DNA of 32,192 nt from Candidatus Sumerlaeia bacterium (GTDB taxonomy: Bacteria; Sumerlaeota; Sumerlaeia; SLMS01; JAHLLQ01). The DNA lies in assembly GCA_028284075.1 (NCBI GenBank), contig JANQSL010000049.1, positions 1 through 32,192 on the forward strand. The letters are read 5' to 3'. Each line of letters starts with the position of its first letter. The first letter of the stretch is position 1. The position numbers and the translations under genes are program-made. Of this stretch, positions 16,524 through 24,795 are shown piece by piece. The notes beneath the pieces are model-generated. The model ran no database searches. It saw only the letters and a list, made by a program, of their open reading frames with translations, and was not told the DNA's origin.

Positions 16524-17228
16524 ATGACTGTCCTGTCACTCCTCGCCTGTGAACCCGTACCGGTCATCTGGGCCGCTCTCGCCGGACCGGGCCTTACCCT
16601 TTCGTGGGCATGGAAAGGTCTTGCCGCACTGGCATGTGTCGTCATCATCAAAAGCCTTGTATTCGCCGGCTATGCGCGCATGGGATGGATTCGCGGCTTT
16701 GCCATGATGATCCTTGGCAACGTCGTCTCCACAATTCCCGGTCTTGTTATTGGTGTTCTCATGGGTGCCGGTCCCTTGTCCGCACTCCTTGTCGGACTGG
16801 CCCTGCTCTACGGCACATCCCTGCTTGCCGGACGCGCCTTTGATAAGGGATTTCGCAAGACATCGTGGTCATGGCTGACCGCGTCCCGATTTGCCAGCCT
16901 CAGTACACTCTTCGGACTGGGCTCCGGAATCCTGCTGATTCTCATCACCAAAGGAACCCTCGCCAACCTGCCTCCCCTCCTTTTTCTTTCACTTAAAGCC
17001 CTCGCCTTCTTCTTCCTGATGCTCTGTTCGATTGGCATCACCATTGGTTTCGAGGCCGGCGCGGTTCTCTTTCTGGCCGGTCACCGAACAGTGAAACCCC
17101 AACATGTTCTTTCCGCCGCCGTGCGAGCCAATCTCGTCGTCTTCTTTGCAGCCTTCCTGCTGGCAGCCCTCGCCGCCCTTCCCATCCGCATGCGGCGCTC
17201 CGACTTTCTCTGGCCTTACCCTCTCTAA
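16524..17228 (+). CDS. Polytopic membrane protein, unknown function (234 aa)
   Basis: Not recognised. ATG 16524 is preceded by TTGAGG nine bases upstream. Six or seven hydrophobic helices are visible (about 10-24, 30-50, 54-80, 82-103, 117-140, 147-185 probably two, 196-221), rich in Leu, Gly and Ala, with short charged loops such as GRAFDKGFRKTSW and GHRTVKPQH. No catalytic or transport motif stands out, and there is no substrate-binding or ATPase partner next to it. It sits between the second RmlC-like gene and the NTF2-like gene, 49 bases from the latter, so the three may share a transcript. Its ribosome binding site lies inside a predicted leader hairpin. Confidence 0.75.
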   Translation: MTVLSLLACEPVPVIWAALAGPGLTLSWAWKGLAALACVVIIKSLVFAGYARMGWIRGFAMMILGNVVSTIPGLVIGVLMGAGPLSALLVGLALLYGTSLLAGRAFDKGFRKTSWSWLTASRFASLSTLFGLGSGILLILITKGTLANLPPLLFLSLKALAFFFLMLCSIGITIGFEAGAVLFLAGHRTVKPQHVLSAAVRANLVVFFAAFLLAALAALPIRMRRSDFLWPYPL

Positions 17229-17277
17229 CCGGCACCATTCCTGCCTCCCTCTCCGCAACACCTCCGGAGGCATTCCC

Positions 17278-17694
17278 GTGTCCGACGTCGTTCATCGATT
17301 CAAGCGCATCTACAACCAGCTCGACGCAAACAGCATCGACCTCGTTGAGGAGCTCTACACACCCGGAATTCATTTCACCGATCCCGTCCGCGATGTGCAC
17401 GGCATCGAGGAACTCAGGAGCTACTTTGCCGATCTTTACGGAGGCGTGGCCCGCTGCCGGTTCAAGTTCACCGGCGACGTTGTGACCGGCAACAGCGCAT
17501 CCATCCAGTGGATCATGGTCATGCGCCACAAACGCTTCAGACCGAAAGATATTGTCAGACTCCCTGGCGTTTCCATCATCGAATTCGGCGACAGGATTCA
17601 TCGCCACCGCGACTACTTTGACCTCGGTGAACTGATCTACGAACGCGTGCCGGTTCTTGGGTCGGTTATCAGGGGGATTAAGGCACGGATGTAA
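17278..17694 (+). CDS. NTF2-like (SnoaL-fold) protein, 138 aa
   Basis: GTG 17278 is chosen because GGAGG ends seven bases upstream; longer readings run through the preceding gene. The sequence has the cone-shaped NTF2/SnoaL pattern: FKRIYNQLDANSIDLVEELY, then FTDPVRDVHGIEELRSYFAD, then HRDYFDLGELIYERVPVLGS. I recognise this variant (F.DP...HG...L..YF, HRDYFDLG, YE..P.LG) from small proteins that in many Proteobacteria lie in light- or singlet-oxygen-responsive clusters with photolyases and short-chain dehydrogenases. Those companions are absent here. Likely a small-molecule binding or isomerase-like protein; no enzymatic role can be assigned. The Shine-Dalgarno is complementary to GCCTCC at 17243-17248. 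Confidence 0.82.
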   Translation: MSDVVHRFKRIYNQLDANSIDLVEELYTPGIHFTDPVRDVHGIEELRSYFADLYGGVARCRFKFTGDVVTGNSASIQWIMVMRHKRFRPKDIVRLPGVSIIEFGDRIHRHRDYFDLGELIYERVPVLGSVIRGIKARM

Positions 17695-17761
17695 AACTTC
17701 GCCTTGCCTCAAAAAAAGCCGACGCGAATGCGTTTGCAAAATTAGGCGAGGAGGAACTGCA

Positions 17762-18241
17762 ATGCCGAACTGGAAAAAGCTTGTGGAGTCCCACCACGAA
17801 ACCAGTAGTGAAGACTACCAACTCGTAACTCGTCAAGGTGCCACCGCCGCTGATATTGAAACAACAGCAAGGAAACTCGGTATTGATTTTCCTCGGGAAT
17901 TTCGCAGTCTCTATTCAGTCTTCAATGGTGTTGGCTTGTGCTCTCCGGATCGTCCCGAAGAAATCGAGTGGACGTTTCAACCATTGGAAAACCTGCCCGG
18001 CTTCGCGGAAGTCGCACGAGCGTGGTTTGCAAAAACCCATCCTGAAGTCGCCAAAAGATTTTTCCCATTTATCGACTGGGGGGATGGAGACTCAATGGGG
18101 TATCTGACCAATAACAAAGGCAAGGTCATGAAGGGAATACGCTGGTTTCAACACGAAAGCTATGAATGGGACGAAGACCAGGATCCCGACGAGTTTCTCG
18201 AATTAACAAACCACTCCATCCAGAGCTACCTTAGGAAGTAA
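17762..18241 (+). CDS. SMI1/KNR4 (SUKH) family protein, 159 aa
   Basis: ATG 17762 follows GAGGAGG by seven bases. The SUKH pattern is clear: TAADIETTARKLGIDFPREF, then RSLYSVFNGVG, and later FFPFIDWGDGDSMGYLTNN. SUKH proteins often act as immunity proteins against polymorphic or contact-dependent toxins, but many are stand-alone and uncharacterised. No toxin gene is adjacent, so an immunity role is not supported here. AT content is slightly higher than in its neighbours, which could hint at separate acquisition. Its ribosome binding site partly pairs with CTTCGCCT at 17697-17704. Convergent with era, 41 bases apart. Confidence 0.82.
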   Translation: MPNWKKLVESHHETSSEDYQLVTRQGATAADIETTARKLGIDFPREFRSLYSVFNGVGLCSPDRPEEIEWTFQPLENLPGFAEVARAWFAKTHPEVAKRFFPFIDWGDGDSMGYLTNNKGKVMKGIRWFQHESYEWDEDQDPDEFLELTNHSIQSYLRK

Positions 18242-18243
18242 CG

Positions 18244-18256
18244 GACCCCAGGGGTC
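18244..18256. terminator. Short inverted repeat between SUKH and era 3' ends
   Basis: GACCCC-A-GGGGTC at 18244-18256 is perfectly self-complementary with a nominal one-base centre, so the usable stem in RNA is about four pairs. It lies in the 41-base gap between two convergent genes. No T-run follows on the + strand. Weak candidate for a bidirectional terminator. Confidence 0.3.
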
Positions 18257-18282
18257 AAACTCCCGGACAACCGAAAAAGCCC

Positions 18283-19179
18283 CTACTTTCTCTTGTATCC
18301 GAACTCCCGCAACCGTGCATCGTTCTTTCGCCAGTTCTTTGTCACCTTGACGTGCAGTTCCAGGAACACCGGTGTGTCGCAGAGTTTTTCAATATCGGCA
18401 CGCGCGGCTTGACTGATGCGCTTCAGCATCGCGCCGCCCTTGCCAATAACAACTCCCTTTTGCGAATCACGTTCGATATGAATCGACGCCGCCACATACC
18501 ATTTTCCGCGTTTGCGTTCCTTGAAATCGTCGATCTCAACGGCGGTTGAGTACGGAACCTCCTGGTGCGTGAAGTGAAACACCTTTTCGCGAATAATTTC
18601 CGCTGCAAGAAAACGCAAATCACGATCCGTCAGGTCGTCCGGATCGTAGAGTGGAGGCCCTTCCGGCATAAAATCACGAATCGTTTCCACCAGCTCGGAC
18701 AGCCCCCTCGCCTCGATGGATGATACGGCGCGGACTCCCGCGTAACGGGACAAATCGATGTCATGGTTCCTCGCGAACGCTTCCACGGAGAAACCGGCGG
18801 GTGCCGCATCGACCTTGCTCGCGACAAAAATCACGGGAGTCGTGAGAACATTCAGAACATCCCGTGCATCCTCGCCAACCGGATCAGCCATCGTCACATC
18901 AACAAGATGAACGACACAGTCAACGCCCTCCAGTCCGTCCACCACGTTCTGCCGCAGTGCCTCATTCAACTTGTCCGTCGCATCCACAAGTCCCGGAAGG
19001 TCGACAAGAACGATCTGAAAATCCTCGCCACTGAGAATCGCGTTGATGCGATCCCGTGTCGTCTGTGGCAGCCCGCTGACCGCAGCGATCTTCTCACCGA
19101 TCAACGCATTCACAAGCGTCGACTTGCCTGCGTTGGGAAGTCCTAGAATCGAAACGAATCCCGTTCGATAGTCACTCAC
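18283..19179 (-). CDS. era: GTPase Era
   Basis: 298 residues from GTG 19179, set by AGGAG six bases upstream; a TTG further out (19245) is less likely. G1 is GLPNAGKST (13-21), switch I has QTTRDRINAI, and G3 is DLPG. The C-terminal KH domain has GVVIGKGGAMLKRI. Era binds the 3' end of 16S rRNA and guides late 30S assembly. G4, normally NKxD, reads SKVD here (VIFVASKVDAAP), which should weaken guanine recognition unless compensated; G5 reads VSSIEA in place of the common SA. Last gene of the dnaJ-HIT-ybeY-tfoX-era series; era and ybeY are neighbours in many bacteria, fitting a ribosome-maturation role. Confidence 0.95.
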   Translation of the reverse strand: MSDYRTGFVSILGLPNAGKSTLVNALIGEKIAAVSGLPQTTRDRINAILSGEDFQIVLVDLPGLVDATDKLNEALRQNVVDGLEGVDCVVHLVDVTMADPVGEDARDVLNVLTTPVIFVASKVDAAPAGFSVEAFARNHDIDLSRYAGVRAVSSIEARGLSELVETIRDFMPEGPPLYDPDDLTDRDLRFLAAEIIREKVFHFTHQEVPYSTAVEIDDFKERKRGKWYVAASIHIERDSQKGVVIGKGGAMLKRISQAARADIEKLCDTPVFLELHVKVTKNWRKNDARLREFGYKRK

Positions 19180-19253
19180 TCGAGACTCCTGGTCGGCTGA
19201 CAGAACACAATCAGCTCGCGGTGAATCGGAAACAACCTCGATCAATCATGGCA

Positions 19254-19616
19254 TCAACCGCCTCGTTTCCGTGGCTTCGGCTTCTTTCCTGCGCGCTGAA
19301 CCGCAACCGCGTGCCGTGCCCAGTCCTTCAGCTTGTCCGCGTTCTCCAGCACATCCACCGGAACTTCATAATACGACTTGAGTGTCATCTTCTCAGTCGG
19401 CCGGAACGGTTCCATGCCCGCGTTTTCGTAAATGACCTTCGACTCTTCATCCACTTTGAAGTAAAGCCGCCCCTGATTGACGATTGCGAAGAAGATCTCA
19501 TCACAATAGAGACCGTACGCTCCGAACATGCTTCCCCCCTGCACATCCCCCATGTCCTCCAGCTGATCGTGCACAAACTGTCGAAATGATTCGTCCGCTG
19601 GCCGCTTTTTCGTCAT
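19254..19616 (-). CDS. TfoX N-terminal domain protein (120 aa)
   Basis: The pattern GGSMFGAYGLYCDEIFFAIV, then GRLYFKVDEESKVIYENAGM and FRPTEKMTLKSYYEVPVDVL is that of the TfoX N-terminal domain. Only this domain is present; the C-terminal helix-hairpin-like domain of the competence regulator TfoX/Sxy is absent, as in many stand-alone members of unknown function. The C-terminus is a basic KKPKPRKRGG tail. ATG 19616 overlaps the ybeY TGA by four bases (ATGA), indicating translational coupling. A competence role should not be assumed. Confidence 0.88.
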   Translation of the reverse strand: MTKKRPADESFRQFVHDQLEDMGDVQGGSMFGAYGLYCDEIFFAIVNQGRLYFKVDEESKVIYENAGMEPFRPTEKMTLKSYYEVPVDVLENADKLKDWARHAVAVQRAGKKPKPRKRGG

Positions 19617-20110
19617 ATTGACAACTCAATGGATGGCCTGGACATATCCGCACACAACTTCAACAACCGGTCCTGTTCCCTCCACATTCGCGCCTTGTCC
19701 CGCTTCGTCCCGTGATCCCGGCCCAGCAGATGCAGCAGACCGTGAACCAGCAGCAACGCCACTTCGTTTGCGAAAGCGTCCTTCTTTCCCGGTGTCTTCA
19801 CGTTGTGTTTCAACGTATATTCCAGTGCGATGGCAAGGTCACCCAGGTAGGGGCTGTCACTGTTTTCCAGCTCACCCGGATCGTTGGTAGCCGGAAAACT
19901 CAGAACATCCGTTGGCGCATCGACCTCGCGGAACTCGCGATTGAGCTTTTGCATCTCCCTGTCGCTGCAAAATAAAACGCTGACTTCGCCGTATTCGAAT
20001 CCGAGATCTTCCATTGCCGCTTCAAGCACACTGGACGTGTAGCGCAACAAATCGCTTCGTCCCTTGCGAACGCCACTCCCGCGAAAAACAACATTAACGC
20101 AGCAGGTCAT
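19613..20110 (-). CDS. ybeY: Endoribonuclease YbeY (16S rRNA maturation factor)
   Basis: 165 residues from ATG 20110, with GGAGAGG six bases upstream. The zinc site HGLLHLLGRDH (H123, H127, H133; H-x3-H-x5-H) is complete, and FREVDAPTDVLSFP is the conserved segment before it. YbeY is a single-strand endoribonuclease needed for 16S 3'-end maturation and 70S quality control. It lies two genes upstream of era in the same operon, a link also known from physical interaction in other bacteria. Its start overlaps the end of the HIT gene by 17 bases and its stop overlaps the TfoX start by four. Confidence 0.95.
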   Translation of the reverse strand: MTCCVNVVFRGSGVRKGRSDLLRYTSSVLEAAMEDLGFEYGEVSVLFCSDREMQKLNREFREVDAPTDVLSFPATNDPGELENSDSPYLGDLAIALEYTLKHNVKTPGKKDAFANEVALLLVHGLLHLLGRDHGTKRDKARMWREQDRLLKLCADMSRPSIELSI

Positions 20111-20573
20111 TGAGAGCCTCTCCGATACGGGCTATCATTCCCGCATCCCGCTCCGGATCGAACGCGTGCTGTGGTTCATCGACGGGACTGAACAGCGGTG
20201 GCTTTGTGCGCAATTCCTCCGGCTCATCGTCGCGCCGCGGAAACACATGAGCGTGCAGCGCCGGTTCGAGATTTCCCAGCATCTCGTAGTTGATGCGAAC
20301 CGCACCCGTAACATGTAAAACGGCATCACCAAGCAGCGCCATTTCCTCAAGGAAAGTCTTCCGTGCCGCTGTGTTCATTGCATTCAGGTGCGGCACCACC
20401 GGGTCCGGCAACAGGAGCGAATAACCTGGAAAATACTGATGATCGCCGAGAACCGCCCAGCCGCTCGACAACCGGCGAATCACCTGAGGGTTGTTGCCGC
20501 TGCGAGCCGCCTCGACTTTGCGGTGAATGATTGTTTTCAAAAAACCGTTTCCGTTTCGGGACCCAAGTCTCAA
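20094..20573 (-). CDS. HIT-domain protein
   Basis: 159 residues. TTG 20573 overlaps the dnaJ TGA as TTGA, favouring coupled translation from that codon. Key features are the nucleotide-binding strand [12 protein letters not shown] and the motif [13 protein letters not shown]. In the family motif H-x-H-x-H-x-x the first histidine is replaced here (A-L-H-A-H-V-F), while the catalytic and adjacent histidines remain. HIT proteins hydrolyse dinucleoside polyphosphates or nucleoside phosphoramidates; substrate here unknown. No second motif or fused domain. Second gene of the era operon. Confidence 0.85.
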   Translation of the reverse strand: MRLGSRNGNGFLKTIIHRKVEAARSGNNPQVIRRLSSGWAVLGDHQYFPGYSLLLPDPVVPHLNAMNTAARKTFLEEMALLGDAVLHVTGAVRINYEMLGNLEPALHAHVFPRRDDEPEELRTKPPLFSPVDEPQHAFDPERDAGMIARIGEALNDLLR

Positions 20574-21553
20574 GCGCCTCTGGGATCGAACTCGGACGCC
20601 TTCTGAAGTTCTTCAAAAAGCTCCCGTTCCCTCTCCGACAGATCCTTTGGAACCTCGATCATCACCTGAACAAACAGGTCTCCGCGCTCACCGCTGCCCG
20701 TCGGCAGCCCCTGGCCTCGCAACCGCAGGCGGCGGCCCGACGAACTGCCCGCCGGAATCGTCAGATTGATGCGTCCGTCCGGCGTATCCACAGGCACCTT
20801 CGTGCCGAGAGCCGCCTCCCAGGGAGCCACTCGGGCATGAACGACGATGTTTCCGTCCTCCAGGCTGTAGCGGCTGTCCCTGGCATAGCGAACCCGCAGG
20901 AAAAGATCCCCGCCATTTTGTCCCTGGCCCGAAAGCCGAATGCGTTTCCCCTCCGCAATCCCCTTCGGAACACGAATGTCGAAACTCCGATCACCCTCGC
21001 CAGGCACCGAAACGCGAACATTGAGAGAGCCCCCCTTGAGAACCGTTCCCAACGGCACCTCCACCGTTGACTCAACATCGCCGGCGAACGCTCCCGGCCC
21101 TGCCTCAAAGCCACCAAAGCCCTGGCCGCCGGAAAAGCCGCCGGGCGAGACACGAACGCGCCGCCCGCCACCTCCCTGGCCTCCCGCGCCCATGCCTCCC
21201 ATCCCGAAAATTGCCTCAAAGAAATCAGAAAAACCTGACGCCCCTCCCCCACTGAATCCGTCGGCTCCGCCAAAGTTGAAGGAAAACCCTTCGAACCCGG
21301 GAGGCGGCCGGAAGTCCTGGCCCTGTTTCCAGTTTGCTCCGAGCTGATCGTACCGCCGCCGCTTCTCCTTGTCCTTCAGGACCTCGTACGCCTCGTTGAC
21401 CTCCTTGAATCTCTCCTCCGCCTTGGGGTCGTCCTTGTTCACATCCGGGTGGAACTTGCGCGCGAGAGTCCGGTAGGCCTTGCGAATCTGCTCGGCCGTC
21501 GCATCCCGGCTCACACCGAGAATCTCGTAGTAGTCTCTGAACTTCACACTCAA
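20570..21553 (-). CDS. DnaJ-class (CbpA-like) co-chaperone
   Basis: 327 residues. J domain 5-70 with HPD at 35-37 ([10 protein letters not shown]), then a Gly/Phe-rich linker ([20 protein letters not shown], and [12 protein letters not shown]), then two C-terminal beta domains ([40 protein letters not shown]). The Cys-rich zinc finger of true DnaJ is absent, as in CbpA. It should stimulate DnaK ATPase and hand over clients; dnaK is not in the window. TTG 21553 has GGGAGGA about ten bases upstream; GTG 21547 is an alternative. First gene of a five-gene operon, divergent from the TolC-like gene 100 bases away. Confidence 0.93.
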   Translation of the reverse strand: MSVKFRDYYEILGVSRDATAEQIRKAYRTLARKFHPDVNKDDPKAEERFKEVNEAYEVLKDKEKRRRYDQLGANWKQGQDFRPPPGFEGFSFNFGGADGFSGGGASGFSDFFEAIFGMGGMGAGGQGGGGRRVRVSPGGFSGGQGFGGFEAGPGAFAGDVESTVEVPLGTVLKGGSLNVRVSVPGEGDRSFDIRVPKGIAEGKRIRLSGQGQNGGDLFLRVRYARDSRYSLEDGNIVVHARVAPWEAALGTKVPVDTPDGRINLTIPAGSSSGRRLRLRGQGLPTGSGERGDLFVQVMIEVPKDLSERERELFEELQKASEFDPRGA

Positions 21554-21652
21554 GGGGGCGCATTCCTCCCGGGCGGATTTGTTCGAGGCACTGAAAATGC
21601 AAGAAGGCTGCCCAAGGCGGATGAAACCTTATTCATTGAAGATACAGACTTT

Positions 21653-22960
21653 ATGACTCCCAACAACCCCAAAAACGTTTCCTTTCGACTCACTCGAGAG
21701 ATAGTGTATACGACATGGATCAAAAAAGGGCTTACAGGCCTTTTCCTCCTCGTCTTCCGGTTCTCTCCTGCCGAACCCAAAGCACCATACGACCTTCCCG
21801 ATCTTCTTTCCATAGCCGAGGAGCAAAGTCCGGCGATCATTCAGGCCCGCGAGGCCTTGCAGGCCGCCGAGGGCCGAACTGACCAGGCTCGGCTTTACCC
21901 CAACCCTGTCGTGGAAGCCGGAACCGACTCTCTCGGGACATCGGATCGCGGCCGTACCACAGGCTTCGTGGGTCAGCCCCTCATTGTGGGTGGACGCCGA
22001 AGGGCGGATGTTCGGCTCAACCTGACTGGGCGGGAAGCCGCCAGGCAGGAGTTGCAACAGACCCATAGAAACATATATCGTCAAGTTACAATTCTTTACG
22101 CAGAGAATCTCTTCCATCGGGATAACATTGGCCTCTCGTGGAAAATCGCGGAAGACGCCGAGCAGGTCCATGCGATAGCGCAAACCCTTGTGGAGCAAGG
22201 ATCAGCGCCCCTGTCCAGCCTCCAGAGGACTGCCGCCGCCACAGAGGAAGCCTATCTTGACGTGACCCGCCATATTGCCGAACTGACGTTTGCTGCACAG
22301 CGCCTGAGTGTTCTGCTGGGGGGATTCGAATTCCATACTGATGAACTTGAAGGCGAATTGCTGCAATCCCGGGTAAACGCCGAAATGCGCGATGCACGAA
22401 GGCGATTGTTGGAGGAGCACCCGGAACTCCTGGCGGTGGCGGAACGGGTCAGAGAATCAGAACAGCGCCGCGTCCATGCGACGCGGGAAGCCATTCCCGA
22501 CGTGACAATCCGCGGCGGCGGCGGTGTCGATCACGCCACAGAGGAGGGCTTTCTGATGATCGGTCTGAGCGTTCCCATCCCACTCTGGGACAGAAACCAG
22601 GGCCGGATTCGCGAACTGGAGGCGGAAACCCGCCGACTGGCCGAAGCTCGAGACGACACGGAGCGCTCGCTGGAAAACGACCTGGTGGAATTGCAGCAGC
22701 GCATCAATGAGCTCGACACCTTTGTGGAAGGGTACAGAGAGGTGATCGTGCCTCCTCTGGAGGAGGCTTACAAGGCCGTGCGAGAGGACTATGCCGCTGG
22801 CCGGACCACTATTCACGACGTGCTCTCAAGCCAGGGGGAGTACTTCCGGGCGCGCCGTCAGCTCCTTGAAAACCGTTGGTTCCTCAGCGAAGCGCACGCG
22901 AGACTTCGCTACTACCTGCCGGAGGGCAGACCGGATATTTTCGCCGCCCGGGTGCAGTAG
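21653..22960 (+). CDS. TolC/CusC-family outer-membrane efflux protein
   Basis: 435 residues from ATG 21653; GTG 21704 is an alternative that would make a shorter signal peptide. A hydrophobic segment (KKGLTGLFLLVFRFSPAE) is followed by two homologous halves of long helices and barrel strands typical of the OEP family: LLSIAEEQSPAIIQAREALQ, LYPNPVVEAGTDSLG, IPDVTIRGGGGVDHATEEGF with LSVPIPLWDRNQGRIRELEA, and AYKAVREDYAAGRTTIHDVL near the end. The closest flavour is CusC/CzcC (metal efflux). No RND pump or HlyD-type adaptor gene is adjacent, so substrate cannot be inferred. The next gene, an S41 protease, follows after 109 bases and may be independent. Confidence 0.9.
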   Translation: MTPNNPKNVSFRLTREIVYTTWIKKGLTGLFLLVFRFSPAEPKAPYDLPDLLSIAEEQSPAIIQAREALQAAEGRTDQARLYPNPVVEAGTDSLGTSDRGRTTGFVGQPLIVGGRRRADVRLNLTGREAARQELQQTHRNIYRQVTILYAENLFHRDNIGLSWKIAEDAEQVHAIAQTLVEQGSAPLSSLQRTAAATEEAYLDVTRHIAELTFAAQRLSVLLGGFEFHTDELEGELLQSRVNAEMRDARRRLLEEHPELLAVAERVRESEQRRVHATREAIPDVTIRGGGGVDHATEEGFLMIGLSVPIPLWDRNQGRIRELEAETRRLAEARDDTERSLENDLVELQQRINELDTFVEGYREVIVPPLEEAYKAVREDYAAGRTTIHDVLSSQGEYFRARRQLLENRWFLSEAHARLRYYLPEGRPDIFAARVQ

Positions 22961-23069
22961 CGGACCCATTCGATTGGCCGCTTGACCGAGAGCCCTGGGT
23001 GGCCTTGTCTTTGCAGTATCGGATTCCGCCCCGTTGGCCGGGGAGATAACACGGAAGGGAATAGTCAGT

Positions 23070-24623
23070 ATGTCAGTTTGGAAAAAGGCCCCAAAGTCGG
23101 ACCGGATCCTCTTCATGGGCTCCGTCGGACTCCTTGTCCTGACGCTCATGATGCTCGGCCTCCGGGACCATCGGGCACACGCCGCCGGCGAGGATGAGGA
23201 ATTCTATCGCTTCGTCGATGTCGCGGCGGAGGTTTATAGCGAGATTCGCACAAAATACGTCGATGAAGTCGAATCGCGAATGGTCCTCGAAGGAGCCCTT
23301 CACGGAATGTTCCGGGCTCTGGATGAGCACAGCCAGTTCATGAATCCCGATATGCTCAAGTCGCTCGAGCGCGACACAAGCGGCGAGTTCAGCGGTATCG
23401 GCATCCACATCACAAAGCGCCAGGGCCTGCTCACGGTCATCGCGCCCATCCCCGGCTCGCCGGCTGCGGAACAGGGTCTCCAGCCCTGGGATCGCATCAT
23501 CGAGATCGAAGGTGAAACCACCGAGGGTCTGGAATTGCAGGATGCGGTCGAACGTTTGACGGGGCCTGCCGGAACCCAGGTGACTTTCAAGGTATATCGC
23601 CAGGGTGAATCAGAGCCTCTTGAATTCACGGTAACGCGCGCGAACGTGGAGATTCGCAGTGTGTTCAATCAGATCCTGGACGACGGAATCGGTTATGTTC
23701 GTCTTTCGCGGTTTAGTGAGAACACGTCCCGTGATGTCCGCCGCGCGATCCTCGAAATGAAGGACGAGGGCATGGAGTCACTCATCATCGACCTGCGGCA
23801 TAACACGGGCGGACTGTTGCGGGAGGCCATCGATACCGTCGACCTGTTTGTTGGCAAGGGAGAGGTCGTTGTCTCCACGAAGGGCCGCCTGCGGAGTCAG
23901 AACCGTGAGTATCGCGCGTCCGCCGAACCGCTCGTCGAGGATCTTCCCATCTTCGTTCTCGTGAACGAGGGAAGTGCTTCCGCCAGTGAAATCGTTGCCG
24001 GAGCAATTCAGGACCATGGCCTTGGAGTGATCATCGGCCCCGCCGGCAAGAATACCTTCGGCAAGGGTTCCGTTCAAACCATCGGCGAGCTTGTCCACAC
24101 AATGACAGATGATGATGACGGAAACCCCATGCATTCCGCACTGCGGCTCACCACCGCACGTTACTACACCCCCTCCGGGCGCACCATCCACCACGTCGGT
24201 GTGACTCCCGACATCGGTGTCGCTCTCACAAAGAAGCACGAGATGGAGCTTCTTCGCCACGGGCTTCTGGGTGACGTGAATACCGGCGAGGACTACAAGC
24301 TGCCGGACGAAATGTTCGAGGAAAACGAAGACGGCGAGGAGAACGGCGTGAACGAAGGCGAAACGACTCTGCAACGCTCGACGGAAAGCGCTGATGAAGA
24401 GGCTGCCGGGGAAAGCTCCCGGTCCGGAGAGACCACGGATGGGGAGTTCTACGAAATCGAAGTCCCCGAGCTTCTTGAAGAGGACGATTTCGTCGATGTG
24501 ATGCTCCAGGAAGCAATGAAGCAGATGAAGATCTACATGATTCTTCGCGACAAGGAAAAGAAGGGTGAGGTTCCGGCAATCGCGGCCTTCAAGGAAGGGC
24601 AGCAGGTCAGTTCCGCGGACTGA
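23070..24623 (+). CDS. C-terminal processing peptidase, S41 family (CtpA/Prc-like)
   Basis: 517 residues from ATG 23070 (AAGGGA about ten bases upstream). A signal anchor (about 13-31) places it in the periplasm. A PDZ domain (about 105-190) has GEFSGIGIHITKRQGLLTVI and GLQPWDRIIEIEGE. The S41 catalytic domain has NEGSASASEIVAGAIQD with likely nucleophile S304, and TFGKGSVQTI with base K332. Between them is a three-residue insertion (IIGPAGKNTFGK, where the usual form is G-E-K-T-F-G-K). After about 405 comes a strongly acidic low-complexity stretch (ENEDGEENGVNEGE), then a short helical C-terminus. Such enzymes trim C-termini of periplasmic proteins. A clear terminator follows. Confidence 0.94.
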   Translation: MSVWKKAPKSDRILFMGSVGLLVLTLMMLGLRDHRAHAAGEDEEFYRFVDVAAEVYSEIRTKYVDEVESRMVLEGALHGMFRALDEHSQFMNPDMLKSLERDTSGEFSGIGIHITKRQGLLTVIAPIPGSPAAEQGLQPWDRIIEIEGETTEGLELQDAVERLTGPAGTQVTFKVYRQGESEPLEFTVTRANVEIRSVFNQILDDGIGYVRLSRFSENTSRDVRRAILEMKDEGMESLIIDLRHNTGGLLREAIDTVDLFVGKGEVVVSTKGRLRSQNREYRASAEPLVEDLPIFVLVNEGSASASEIVAGAIQDHGLGVIIGPAGKNTFGKGSVQTIGELVHTMTDDDDGNPMHSALRLTTARYYTPSGRTIHHVGVTPDIGVALTKKHEMELLRHGLLGDVNTGEDYKLPDEMFEENEDGEENGVNEGETTLQRSTESADEEAAGESSRSGETTDGEFYEIEVPELLEEDDFVDVMLQEAMKQMKIYMILRDKEKKGEVPAIAAFKEGQQVSSAD

Positions 24624-24654
24624 CCGGAAACTTCAAAGCGCACTGATGAAAACG

Positions 24655-24683
24655 GGGCCGCCTTGCGCGGCCTCTTTCTTTTG
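24655..24683 (+). terminator. Rho-independent terminator after the S41 protease gene
   Basis: GGCCGC (24656-24661) and GCGGCC (24667-24672) form a six-pair stem with loop CTTGC, followed by TCTTTCTTTT. It lies about 30 bases after the protease stop. Confidence 0.85.
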
Positions 24684-24795
24684 TACAACCCTGATGACTT
24701 ATGGCGTGCCTTGACCGGGACCTCACACCGGGGCTTCCCTGATGTGGTTTCAAAACCTGCCGGAAACGAAGAGCGCCTGGATTTCGAAACAGGCC

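Noticed and set aside
15562..16539. Open frame on the - strand across the RmlC-like gene and the 422-base gap (325 codons)
   Set aside because: Val/Gly/Asp-rich shadow of the cupin gene with no start signal; the gap part shows no protein-like pattern.
17261..17270. Perfect palindrome CCTCCGGAGG as an operator
   Set aside because: The right half is simply the Shine-Dalgarno of the GTG-started NTF2-like gene, and a ten-base palindrome alone is weak evidence for a protein-binding site.
17762..18241. SUKH gene as immunity partner in a toxin-immunity pair
   Set aside because: No toxin-like gene, secretion signal or Rhs/CDI-type repeat lies on either side.
19254..19616. TfoX-domain gene as evidence of natural competence control
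   Set aside because: Only the N-terminal domain is present and the gene is coupled to ybeY and era, so a housekeeping context is more likely.
21653..24623. TolC-like gene plus S41 protease as a secretion or efflux system
   Set aside because: No adaptor or inner-membrane pump gene is present, and a 109-base gap separates the two, so a joint system is not supported.
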